Shown piece after piece: positions 45,734-53,552 of a stretch of 64,000 nucleotides of DNA (position 1 is its first letter; every line of letters begins with the position of its first letter). Source of the DNA: Verrucomicrobiaceae bacterium UBA1938. GTDB lineage: Bacteria > Verrucomicrobiota > Verrucomicrobiia > Verrucomicrobiales > Verrucomicrobiaceae. The translations under genes and the position numbers were made by a program. The stretch lies in NCBI GenBank assembly GCA_002336895.1, contig DDFC01000036.1, positions 166,306 to 230,305 on the forward strand, written 5' to 3'. Below the pieces are notes generated by a model. It saw only the letters and a list, made by a program, of their open reading frames with translations, searched no databases and was not told the DNA's origin.

Positions 45734-46795
45734 ATGGAAAGCATCACCCTGTACTTTCGCGAAGGTCCCTCCGATAAAGTGTACCAAGCCAGCATCTGCC
45801 CCAAGGACGACGGCTATCACGTACACTTCGCTTATGGCCGTCGCGGCACCACCCTCAGTACCGGCAGCAAAACACAAACGCCGGTCGCTTACCCGATTGC
45901 CAAGGGCATCTACGACAAATTGATCCGGGAAAAAATGGCGAAGGGCTACACACCCGGCGCTGACGGCGTCGTCACTGCGCTTCCGGAGTCTCAAAACCAG
46001 CACACCGGCATTCACTGCCAGCTCCTCAATCCTCTGCATGAGCAGCAGCTCGCCCAGGTGCTGCTCAATCCGGACTACTGGATGCAGGAGAAGATCGATG
46101 GCCGCCGGCTGCTGATCAAAAAGGACGGCGACCGGATCACCGGCATTAACCGCCTCGGATTCCCCACGGCCGTCCCTGAATCCATCGCCCACGAAGCCGC
46201 CCAATACCCTCGCGACTTCCTCCTCGATGGTGAAGCCGTGGGAGACACCTTCCATGCCTTCGACTTGCTCACCATCGGCCCCGAGGACACGCGTCCTTTG
46301 GGCTTCGCGGTGCGCTACTTGCGGATGCGCGACATGCTCAACGCCTTCGACCATCCGCACATCCGTTTGGTCGAGGTCATCTTCCCATCTGAAACGGCTG
46401 GCCAGCTCCAGCGGTTCAAGCAGGATGGAAAGGAAGGCGTGGTGTTCAAACACAAGGACGCGCCGTACACTTCCGGCCGCCCCAACAGTGGTGGCTGCCA
46501 GTTCAAGTACAAGTTCCACGAGACAGCTTCGTTCATCGTCACCAAGGTGAACGACAAGCGCAGCGTTTCATTGATCCTGTTCGAGGGCGACAAAGTACGC
46601 CCTGCTGGCAACGTCACCATTCCACCCAACCACGATGTTCCTGACCCAGGAGCCGTGGTGGAGTGCCGCTACCTGTACGCATTCAAGGAATCCGGCAGCA
46701 TCTACCAGCCGGTTTATCTTGGAGCTCGTCCCGACATTCGCGCCGCCGAATGCACCACCGCCCAGCTCAAATACAAAGCTGACGCTGAGGCTTAG
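45734..46795 (+). CDS. WGR-domain ATP-dependent DNA ligase
   Basis: 353 residues. Residues 1-70 are a WGR domain (ITLYFREG..DKVYQ..AYGRRGTTL), known from PARPs and bacterial ligases as a nucleic-acid-binding fold. The ligase part has motif I Lys120-x-Asp-Gly (EKIDGR), LDGE at 164-167, FDLL at 176-179, EGVVFK at 234-239 and KYK at 258-260, so all nucleotidyltransferase motifs are present, and a C-terminal OB fold follows. It seals nicks with ATP rather than the NAD used by the essential bacterial LigA. Start ATG 45734 has AAAGGA 9 bases upstream. Confidence 0.9.
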   Translation: MESITLYFREGPSDKVYQASICPKDDGYHVHFAYGRRGTTLSTGSKTQTPVAYPIAKGIYDKLIREKMAKGYTPGADGVVTALPESQNQHTGIHCQLLNPLHEQQLAQVLLNPDYWMQEKIDGRRLLIKKDGDRITGINRLGFPTAVPESIAHEAAQYPRDFLLDGEAVGDTFHAFDLLTIGPEDTRPLGFAVRYLRMRDMLNAFDHPHIRLVEVIFPSETAGQLQRFKQDGKEGVVFKHKDAPYTSGRPNSGGCQFKYKFHETASFIVTKVNDKRSVSLILFEGDKVRPAGNVTIPPNHDVPDPGAVVECRYLYAFKESGSIYQPVYLGARPDIRAAECTTAQLKYKADAEA

Positions 46796-46816
46796 TACAA
46801 CACGACAACCCACGCT

Positions 46817-46850
46817 CAAGCCCAGGTGCCCTCATCGGTGCCTGGACTTG
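46817..46850 (+). terminator. Intergenic hairpin before the DnaN-like gene
   Basis: 14-bp stem (CAAG-C-CCAGGTGCC with GGTGCCTGG-A-CTTG; one C.A mismatch and two G.T pairs), loop CTCATC, followed by TTTG. The next ATG is 28 bases on. Confidence 0.6.
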
Positions 46851-46878
46851 TTTGCGTACAATCCCAAAGCCCACACTC

Positions 46879-48312
46879 ATGAATCCCATCTCACTGCCCA
46901 TTGCGGAATTGAAACCCGCCCTCGTGGGACTCGGCAAAGTGATCAACCCACGATCCACGCTGCCCGTCCTGCAGCACGTTAAAGTCGAGCGTACGACCGA
47001 AGGTTGGGTCGCTCTCACGAGCAGCGATCTCGACCGTTTTGTCACCGTCCGGCTCGAACAACCCTCCACAGGGCCTGCCATGGCCGTGCTCGTCCCCCAT
47101 GATCAGCTCGTTCAGCTCACCAAGAACAGCGACCGCAACGAGCACCTGCTCATCGACTCCACGCCGGGCGGTCCCGTCATCAAATTCGCCCTGGCTCAGA
47201 GCCTCGGTGAACAGAAGGTAAAGCCCCTCCCGCTGACGGAGTTCCCGGTGACGCCGCGCATCCAGGCCGAGGCCGTTCCTCTGCCGACAGAGCTGCGCCG
47301 CTCCATCCACGAAGCGATGGAGTGCGCCAGCCTCGACGAAACGCGCTACGTTCTCAACGGTACGTTTATCGACGCGAGCAACCCGAAGGCCAACTACATC
47401 GTGGGTACCGATGGCAGGCATCTGTACAGCGCCAACTCCTTCGCGCTGCCGCTTAAGAACTCCGTCCTCATTCCCAACAACAAGTTCCTCGGCTGGAAGG
47501 AGTTCAACAACGACGGGGAATGGCAGCTCAAGGCAGACGACAAAACCGTCCAGATCAGCAGCCGACGCTGGCGGTTCGTCGCCAAGCAGATCGACGGCAA
47601 CTATCCCGACTGGCGCGTGACGGTCCCCAATCCCAGCGACGCCAGGACTCACATCACCCTCGACCCGGCCAAACTGGACGCGCTCATCAAGCTCGTCCAG
47701 CGCATGCCCTGTCACGATCCCGACAAATACCAAACAATTGGGATGGAGTGGCAGCAGGGGCAGTTCCTGCTCCTCGGCAGGGACACCCCCGGTGGTTCAT
47801 GGACTCGTGTTCCAGTCCTCGATGCCAAAGTCGAAGGCCAGGAGGTTTCCATCTTCCTGTGTCGGCGCTTTCTCATCAAGGCGCTCGAATACGGCCTCAA
47901 CACCATCAGCCTTAACGAGGAAATTAATACTCTGCGGTTCCACAACAAAGGCCGGCAAATGATCGTGATGCCCCTGCGCTCCGATGGCCCCGCCTCCAGA
48001 CAATCAGCAACCCCACAACCCGCACCGGTGAACCCGCCGCCATCTCGGCCTGTTCCGCCGCCTGCTCCACCACCCCAACCCATGATCACCCATCCCACCT
48101 CCGAAGGGCCTGCACCCGGCGAGCCCAAAAGCGCCACGGAAGAAGTCATCGACCTGACCTTGCTACTCCGGGACAAGCTCAACGAAGGCTTCAATCTGCT
48201 GCGTGAGCTCTCCCTGAAGCTGAAAGTCATCAACCGTGACCAGAAGACGAGCACGCGGGAGCTGAATTCCGTTCGCTCCACCCTTCGCTCACTGCAAGGC
48301 CTCAAGCTGTAA
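46879..48312 (+). CDS. dnaN: Sliding-clamp (DNA polymerase III beta subunit) paralogue with C-terminal extension
   Basis: 477 residues from ATG 46879. Residues 1-375 have the three-domain DnaN fold: RSTLPVLQHV (~27), LTSSDLDRFV, SLDETRYVLNGTF..VGTDGRHLYSA (~150-185), ISSRRWRFVAKQIDGNYPDWRV (~240), and the C-terminal MIVMPLR that matches the family's final strand. Beyond residue 375 comes a proline-rich linker and a charged helical tail (~70 residues) that chromosomal clamps of ~370 residues lack. Being on a mobile element it is not the housekeeping copy. It may recruit the ligase and nuclease encoded beside it. Confidence 0.88.
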   Translation: MNPISLPIAELKPALVGLGKVINPRSTLPVLQHVKVERTTEGWVALTSSDLDRFVTVRLEQPSTGPAMAVLVPHDQLVQLTKNSDRNEHLLIDSTPGGPVIKFALAQSLGEQKVKPLPLTEFPVTPRIQAEAVPLPTELRRSIHEAMECASLDETRYVLNGTFIDASNPKANYIVGTDGRHLYSANSFALPLKNSVLIPNNKFLGWKEFNNDGEWQLKADDKTVQISSRRWRFVAKQIDGNYPDWRVTVPNPSDARTHITLDPAKLDALIKLVQRMPCHDPDKYQTIGMEWQQGQFLLLGRDTPGGSWTRVPVLDAKVEGQEVSIFLCRRFLIKALEYGLNTISLNEEINTLRFHNKGRQMIVMPLRSDGPASRQSATPQPAPVNPPPSRPVPPPAPPPQPMITHPTSEGPAPGEPKSATEEVIDLTLLLRDKLNEGFNLLRELSLKLKVINRDQKTSTRELNSVRSTLRSLQGLKL

Positions 48313-48332
48313 CCCAACACTCAACCTCACGG

Positions 48333-48363
48333 AGCCAGGCGTGCCTCATTAGCGCGCCTGGCT
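48333..48363 (+). terminator. Terminator-type hairpin after the DnaN-like gene
   Basis: 9-bp perfect stem AGCCAGGCG/CGCCTGGCT with a 13-base loop, followed by GCTGTCTTTTT. The start codon of the next small ORF is 12 bases beyond. Confidence 0.7.
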
Positions 48364-48374
48364 GCTGTCTTTTT

Positions 48375-48569
48375 ATGAAACGCATCTCGTCCATCGTTTT
48401 CGACAGGCACGAGCGTCCCAAGCGAGCCACCATCATCACCCCGCTCGGCACCATCAAAGTCGAGTGGCGGGAAGCGGCTGGTGACCGCTACTGGACCAGC
48501 TCAGGCGAGCTGCCAGCCAAGCAGCTCGCCGTGCCCGTCATCCAAAGAATCGAGCGTCTCTTTTGCTGA
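48375..48569 (+). CDS. Small protein, unknown
   Basis: 64 residues beginning MKRISSIVFDRHERPKRATI, basic N-terminal half, beta-strand-like (TIITPLGTIKVEWRE), no membrane segment. It fits the gap between the clamp and DUF932 genes on the same strand. Too short to classify. Confidence 0.5.
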   Translation: MKRISSIVFDRHERPKRATIITPLGTIKVEWREAAGDRYWTSSGELPAKQLAVPVIQRIERLFC

Positions 48570-48599
48570 CGCTATCAACCTCAAACCCATTCCACGATC

Positions 48600-49376
48600 A
48601 TGATTGCAAATCTCGAACCTGAAGTCCCGACGTCCATCCAACGCCTCCATCCTAATCTCATCCTCCATTGCGGCGCTCGTGCCGCTGAACGAAAGGAAAT
48701 CATCGCAGTCCCCACCCCACGTCCCACTGGAAGCTGGAGTCCCATCCCGCACATCGAGCTGGTGAAGCAGGTGGAAGGCACCCTCCATAGCAACGGCCTT
48801 GTCGTCGGCACCCAGGCCCACAGCCTGACACACGATGGCATGCGCTACTTTGGCCTCATGGAAATCCAGCGCCGTGAACACGACAAGGATTATTGCTGGG
48901 TCCTCGGCCTGCGCAACAGTCACGACAAAACCTTCCCCGCCGGAATCGTGGCCGGATCATCTGTGTTTTGCTGCGACAATCTCGCGTTTTACGGTGAGGT
49001 CAAACTCGCCCGCAAGCACACCCGGTTCATCCTCCGTGACCTTCCCGGCCTCGTGCAGAGCGCCGTGGGCAGGCTGATGGAACGCTGGCACCATCAGGAC
49101 AGACGCATAGCCAGCTACAAGCTCGCAGACCTCGACGACCGTACGGCCCACGATCTCGTGGTTCGCGCCCTGGATGTCGGTGTCTGCCCCAACCGGCACA
49201 TTCCGCTGGTGCTGCATGAATGGCGACAGCCACGTCATGAGGCGTTCCAGCCTAGGAACGTCTGGAGCCTCTTTAATGCGTTCACCGAAACGCTGAAGGG
49301 CAACCTCACCGAACTACCGAAACGTACCGAGGCACTGCATGGCCTCTTCGACACGCATGTTGGACTTTCGGCATGA
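48600..49376 (+). CDS. DUF932 domain protein (phage/plasmid-related)
   Basis: 258 residues. Features of the DUF932 family include the IPHIELVKQVEGTL and YFGLMEIQ stretches and VLGLRNSHDKTFPAGIVAGSSVFCCDNLAFYG, here with the Asn-x-His-Asp-Lys turn. These proteins are typical of plasmids, phages and ICEs, often beside DNA-processing genes. Molecular activity is unknown. It is the last gene before a strong terminator. Confidence 0.88.
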   Translation: MIANLEPEVPTSIQRLHPNLILHCGARAAERKEIIAVPTPRPTGSWSPIPHIELVKQVEGTLHSNGLVVGTQAHSLTHDGMRYFGLMEIQRREHDKDYCWVLGLRNSHDKTFPAGIVAGSSVFCCDNLAFYGEVKLARKHTRFILRDLPGLVQSAVGRLMERWHHQDRRIASYKLADLDDRTAHDLVVRALDVGVCPNRHIPLVLHEWRQPRHEAFQPRNVWSLFNAFTETLKGNLTELPKRTEALHGLFDTHVGLSA

Positions 49377-49386
49377 AAAAAGCAGG

Positions 49387-49425
49387 CTCGAAGATGGCGG
49401 CAAGCCATCTTCGAGTTCTTTTTTA
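49387..49425 (+). terminator. Strong rho-independent terminator after the DUF932 gene
   Basis: 12-bp perfect stem (CTCGAAGATGGC at 49387-49398 and its complement at 49404-49415), loop GGCAA, then TTCTTTTTT. It closes the 43.4-49.4 kb cassette. Confidence 0.9.
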
Positions 49426-49494
49426 GCTATGACTATCATCTTCAAAGGAATAGCGATGCTCTGCCCTGCTCTTTCCAGCCGGAGATCAACTAGC

Positions 49495-49710
49495 CTACAT
49501 GCCAGCCAGCAAATCGGGCCAGGAGCAGTCAAGCGCCTTGCGAAGTCGGGCGAGCATTTCTACGCCTGGGTTCGCTGCTCCTGCCTCAATTCGTTGAAGC
49601 TGCCGTCGATCTATCTGCGACTGGTCAGCAAGCTCTTCCTGCGTCAATCCAAGCGCCATCCGTAACCGGTTGACGTTTCGTCCAAGGATTTGCCGAGTGC
49701 GCAGTGCCAC
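49495..49710 (-). CDS. Xre-type HTH regulator, short
   Basis: 71 residues starting at GTG 49710. A single helix-turn-helix of the Cro/C1 type (NRLRMALGLTQEELADQSQIDRRQLQRIEAG, split in two here by the loop) fills nearly the whole chain. It is transcribed against the cassette and diverges from the following plus-strand gene, so it could control itself and that gene from the 49711-49912 gap. Confidence 0.85.
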   Translation of the reverse strand: MALRTRQILGRNVNRLRMALGLTQEELADQSQIDRRQLQRIEAGAANPGVEMLARLRKALDCSWPDLLAGM

Positions 49711-49912
49711 GAAGGCGATTAATGACTAAAGCGGCAAAATTGTCGGCGGCAGGAATGTCGCTTTTGTGCTTGCATCCAAAAATTACCAGGGCAAGCATGC
49801 GCCGATTAAAGAAGGCAATCCAAAACTCAGGCCGCTTCCGCACAAACAGTTTCGCTTAATCCTTACCCGCAATTTGGGTTGCTGATGATTCACCTGCAAA
49901 AGGCACAACTAT

Positions 49913-50755
49913 ATGAAAGCAAAAATGAAATGGATCGTCATCATCTTCCTGAGCGCCATGCTCACGACTGTCACAGTCGCAAAAGACACTGCGCTTTGGG
50001 ATGGCACATGCCGCAATGTAACTCATCAACTTGATGGATACCTGAAATTGTTCATCCAGCAGGATGGCTCTCGAATATCCGGCTACATTTCCATCAGTGG
50101 TTGGCTCACCGGCAGCGCGGAGATCAATGGAAGACGCGACGGAAACACAATTTCCTTTGTCAGCAAAGATCCGGCGGGAGTGCGGATTGAATGGAGCGGC
50201 ATAGTGCGGGGTGATATTCTCGATGGGGAGTACGTCGTTGATCCAAATGTCAGTTCAGGCTTAGGCCGTCAAGTCGGCGAATTCAAAGTTGCTCTTGCTG
50301 ACAAGCATCAAGATGGCGTTCCGGAGTCCGAGGCAGCTTTTCGTAAACTTTTTATGTTGGGCTTGGAAGCGGAGTTGAATGCACCAATCAGGCTCGACAA
50401 TGGAACCATGGAGTTCGGAGCAAACAGCATTTTCCAGTCAATCCACCCGGTGGGGACTGGTGTCAGCGTGAGAGTCACTGAGATTGATATTGACTGGAAA
50501 GAAAACGCGACTCGAAAAGACGCCAAAGACATCCGAAAATATACAATTGCATACACTCTCTACTGGCATGGACTCATCACTCCCACCGGTTGGACCAAAA
50601 TGTCACTGACTTACAATGCCAACCTTGGACAGGTCACAGAGCACAAAATCATTCAGTCAACTGGCACCACCAACAAGGAAGCGAAAGATATGGCATTTGG
50701 GATTGGTGTTGTAATCGGTCAGGCAGCTATGGAAGCATTTTTGAACAGCAAGTAG
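49913..50755 (+). CDS. Orphan exported protein, unknown
   Basis: 280 residues with a signal peptide (MKAKMKWIVIIFLSAMLTTVTVA), then a beta-rich domain of lipocalin-like alternation (~25-135) and a second beta/alpha part (~145-280) ending in GIGVVIGQAAMEAFLNSK. Lower GC than its neighbours. No named family recognised. It stands between the HTH gene and the metal modules; a cargo role is likely. Confidence 0.6.
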   Translation: MKAKMKWIVIIFLSAMLTTVTVAKDTALWDGTCRNVTHQLDGYLKLFIQQDGSRISGYISISGWLTGSAEINGRRDGNTISFVSKDPAGVRIEWSGIVRGDILDGEYVVDPNVSSGLGRQVGEFKVALADKHQDGVPESEAAFRKLFMLGLEAELNAPIRLDNGTMEFGANSIFQSIHPVGTGVSVRVTEIDIDWKENATRKDAKDIRKYTIAYTLYWHGLITPTGWTKMSLTYNANLGQVTEHKIIQSTGTTNKEAKDMAFGIGVVIGQAAMEAFLNSK

Positions 50756-50867
50756 GCCTCGCGGGTGGCCGATTCCCCTCATACGACGGCACTCTGGGGC
50801 GAAGCGTGACGGTCCGAGCCTAATCAGCAGCTCAGACTTTGTTCGGTGACGTTTAACGGGGCTGCGC

Positions 50868-50891
50868 TTGATAATTGAGCAAATTCTCAAT
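50868..50891 (+). promoter_or_regulatory. Inverted repeat shared with the 57.2 kb site
   Basis: ATTGAG (50874-50879) and CTCAAT (50886-50891) form a perfect 6-bp inverted repeat with a 6-base spacer. The string TTGATAATTGAGCAAATTC (50868-50886) resembles TTGACATTGAACAAATTC at 57178-57195, differing by one inserted base and a few substitutions. Both lie ahead of the Cys/His-rich head genes, so a common operator is possible. Confidence 0.4.
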
Positions 50892-50970
50892 GTCTCCCGA
50901 TGCGCAGGGCTGCGCAGAAGAAAGGTTAGCCCTCGCAGACGCGGCGACACGAAGCTTCAAAGCAACACCC

Positions 50971-50999
50971 TTGACCTTTTTGTCAGGTCAGCGACTATT
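50971..50999 (+). promoter_or_regulatory. Candidate promoter with overlapping palindrome
   Basis: TTGACC (50971-50976) and ACTATT (50994-50999) with a 17-base spacer resemble -35 and -10 boxes. TGACCT (50972-50977) and AGGTCA (50984-50989, then the trailing base) make a 6-bp inverted repeat with a 7-base centre that overlaps the -35. It precedes ATG 51012 by 12 bases, so the first gene would have almost no leader. Confidence 0.4.
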
Positions 51000-51011
51000 G
51001 GCTCTCCGCCG

Positions 51012-51398
51012 ATGAAACGCTTTTGGCAAATCCTCGCACTCGTACTGCTGGCACTCATGGTGCCAGCTTCGGTGTGCTGTTTGGGAGTGGAAGTCTTGAC
51101 CGAGCATCATTGTGACTGCTGCGGTGAAACGGAACATCAGTCAGAGGCTCCCTGTCTGCCGGATTGTCCCAGCGACACCATCTCCCGTAGCCAGGTGCCT
51201 GTTTCGGTCACGATGCCGCAAATGCAGATGGTCGAGATCACAGATCTCATTCAGGCGATGCTGCGTTTGAATGATTTGGCTGCGGTGAGTGCCGCGCCAA
51301 TGCCTTTGATGACTACCGCGCCGCCGCATTTGCGGACGACATGGGTGTTTGTGAGCCGTGCGGCATTGCCTGCACGTGCCCCTTCGGCTCTGGCCTGA
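51012..51398 (+). CDS. Cys/His-rich secreted head protein of efflux module 1 (CzcI-like layout)
   Basis: 128 residues from ATG 51012. Signal peptide (FWQILALVLLALMVPASVCC) followed by a metal-ligand-rich stretch HHCDCCGETEHQSE..CLPDC and a plain C-terminal part. Short secreted proteins with this composition often open heavy-metal RND operons (CzcI type); the link here is by layout, not sequence identity. It stands 140 bases before the TolC-like gene. Confidence 0.7.
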   Translation: MKRFWQILALVLLALMVPASVCCLGVEVLTEHHCDCCGETEHQSEAPCLPDCPSDTISRSQVPVSVTMPQMQMVEITDLIQAMLRLNDLAAVSAAPMPLMTTAPPHLRTTWVFVSRAALPARAPSALA

Positions 51399-51538
51399 TT
51401 TCTCCGTGCGTAGCACCGCCCCAAGGGTGGTGAATGAATGCGCCGGAGTGATGCACGCTCCTGATCAGCGGTGTGCATCTGTCTTCCTCATTTCGAGGTT
51501 GTTTCCTGCTTTTGCCTGCCACTCAAACCGTTCCCATC

Positions 51539-52816
51539 ATGCGCTCCGTCCTTTATCCTTTCATTCTGTTAATCCCCCTGTCTGCGATCCTGTCAGAGGA
51601 ACCGCCCACGCCTAAATCCATCGAGCATCTGGTCTCGATCACGCTTGCAGCCAACCCGGAAATTCGCTTCTACGAAGCAGAGATTGCCAAGAGCAAGGCC
51701 ATGCGCAGCACGGCTGGCAGGCAGTCAAATCCCACCATCGAACTCCAATACGGAAAGAATGCACTTTACGCACCTGACGGCAGCTCCGATGGCCTAGCGT
51801 TTTCGGCCAGTCTCGCTCAACCTATCGAGTGGCCGGGGCGTCTCGGTTTACGAAAGGCCATTGCAAACCGCGATGTCTTGCTAGCCGAGCTTGGTCTGGA
51901 GCGCTTCCGTTTTCATCTCGCCTCACGTGTGCGGGTGCTGGCTTACTCACTCGCTGCACAGCAGGATGTTGCCCGTGCGGCAGGCGAAGTCGCCACTCGT
52001 TATGCCTCATTGCGAGAGGTCATGGTGCAGCGCGACTCTGCGGGCATCGCTCCGCAGTTGGAGATCGTCACCATTGAGGCGGCGGCGCTCGTGGCTGAAT
52101 CGAGTGCGGCTAAAGCCGCTGTGGCCGTGCAGCAGGCATTGCTGGAATTGAACCAGCTCATGGGCCGCCGTGCTGATGCACCACTGGTGGTCCAGCGATC
52201 CGCCTTCGAGATGAAAACGGCTCCTTCGCTTGAAGGGCTGCTGATCACTGCGATGAACAATCACTATGACCTGCGCATCCGGCGCTCGGAACTAGAGCAG
52301 CAAGGCTTCAAAGTCGCGCTGGCAAAAAATGAGCGCTATCCCACGGTCACCGTCGGGCCGTTCTTCCAGCAGCAGAATGCTCCAGCACTGGAAAATCAGA
52401 CGGTGATTGGCGTCGGTGTGTCATTTCCGCTTCCATCCTGGAAAAATGGCAAAGCTGAAGTCACTGCGGCTGAAGCACGCCAGATGCAGGCACAGGCAAG
52501 CCTCAGTACTGCACAGCGCCAGGTGGAGCGGCAGGTCACGGAAGCCATGCTGATATTCAAAACACAACAGACTCGCCTCGCTCTCTGGAAGAAAGATACG
52601 ATGTCCAAGTTCAGCGACGCGGCAGCGCTGGCGGATCGTCATTATCGTCTAGGAGCCGTGCCAATGAGCACCTTCGTCGATTTGCAGGACAAGTATCTCG
52701 CTGCTGTGGAGGCCATCAACGACACCCAGGTCCAGGCGCTCGACGCTGCTCTCATGCTGGAGGCACTCACCGGAGCGCCTGGCAGTCTCGTCACCCTCGC
52801 TGCCCCGAAGTCATAA
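51539..52816 (+). CDS. TolC-like outer membrane factor, module 1
   Basis: 425 residues from ATG 51539. Signal peptide, then two helical-hairpin repeats of the OEP fold (HLVSITLAANPEIRFYEAEIAKSKA.. and ITAMNNHYDLRIRRSELEQQGFKVALAKNERYPT). VSFPLPSW at ~residue 300 is the beta-barrel border seen in CzcC-like proteins. Supplies the outer-membrane channel for the RND pump encoded two genes on. Confidence 0.9.
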   Translation: MRSVLYPFILLIPLSAILSEEPPTPKSIEHLVSITLAANPEIRFYEAEIAKSKAMRSTAGRQSNPTIELQYGKNALYAPDGSSDGLAFSASLAQPIEWPGRLGLRKAIANRDVLLAELGLERFRFHLASRVRVLAYSLAAQQDVARAAGEVATRYASLREVMVQRDSAGIAPQLEIVTIEAAALVAESSAAKAAVAVQQALLELNQLMGRRADAPLVVQRSAFEMKTAPSLEGLLITAMNNHYDLRIRRSELEQQGFKVALAKNERYPTVTVGPFFQQQNAPALENQTVIGVGVSFPLPSWKNGKAEVTAAEARQMQAQASLSTAQRQVERQVTEAMLIFKTQQTRLALWKKDTMSKFSDAAALADRHYRLGAVPMSTFVDLQDKYLAAVEAINDTQVQALDAALMLEALTGAPGSLVTLAAPKS

Positions 52817-52828
52817 CCGCACTCGCCC

Positions 52829-53548
52829 ATGAAACTCATTTTGCCGTTCCTGCTCATTCCTCTTGCTGCGTTCCTTACGAATTGCAGCAAATCCACCGCC
52901 AGCATCACTAGCGATGATGACGATGCAAGCTCCTCCACTGAAAGTGGGGCTCAGTTCAAAGAAGGTCACGGTCTGTCACTCACACCGTTGATGTCAAAGG
53001 CCATCGGTTTACAAACCGCCGAAGTTCAGGAGCAAAAAATTGCACCCGTATTCACCACCGCCTTGCAGACCATGGAGCGGGGCAACATGGCCAACGGCTG
53101 GATTACCGAGCCCCAGGCCGCCCTCCTGCATCCCGGCATGGAAATGGAACTCGACTATGCGGGCGGCAAATCCACCGGCAAAGTGCTTCGTCTTGAAAAC
53201 TCACCCTATGCGACACTGGGTGATTTTGAAATCACCGTGCAGACCGTCGCACCCATCGACGCTGGAACCGCAATAACCGCGACGTTTCACTTTCCGGCTG
53301 GCGATGCCGTGCCCTCGATTCCGAAAAGCGCTCTCCTGACAACGGCGGAGGGCATCTTCGTATATGCGAAAAACGATCAGTTCTATCTGCGCACACCCGT
53401 CAAAGTCGGCGCAAGGAGCAGCGAAGGAGTCGAGATCACCGACGGCCTTTACGCAGGCGATGAAGTCGTCACTTCCGCAGTGATGTCCCTCTGGCTTGCG
53501 GAGCTGCAAGTCTTGCGCGGCGGCAAAGCATGCACCTGTGGCCACTGA
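52829..53548 (+). CDS. Minimal RND adaptor lipoprotein, module 1
   Basis: 239 residues. Lipobox LTNC (Cys ~19), acidic linker, then only the beta-barrel and membrane-proximal parts of a membrane-fusion protein (VPSIPKSALLTTAEGIFVYAKNDQFYLRTPVKVG.. and DGLYAGDEVVTSA). The lipoyl halves and the helical hairpin that normally bind TolC are missing, and usual adaptors are ~380-450 residues. The C-terminus ends ACTCGH, a possible metal-binding tip. Twelve bases after the TolC gene, four before czcA. Confidence 0.8.
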   Translation: MKLILPFLLIPLAAFLTNCSKSTASITSDDDDASSSTESGAQFKEGHGLSLTPLMSKAIGLQTAEVQEQKIAPVFTTALQTMERGNMANGWITEPQAALLHPGMEMELDYAGGKSTGKVLRLENSPYATLGDFEITVQTVAPIDAGTAITATFHFPAGDAVPSIPKSALLTTAEGIFVYAKNDQFYLRTPVKVGARSSEGVEITDGLYAGDEVVTSAVMSLWLAELQVLRGGKACTCGH

Positions 53549-53552
53549 TACT

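Noticed and set aside
49625..49843. Second minus-strand small ORF overlapping the HTH gene start
   Set aside because: Out of frame with the convincing HTH protein and without recognisable sequence.
50971..50990. MerR-type operator
   Set aside because: MerR promoters have 19-20 base spacers; here the spacer is 17, and no MerR-family gene is nearby. Kept only as a generic promoter/dyad.
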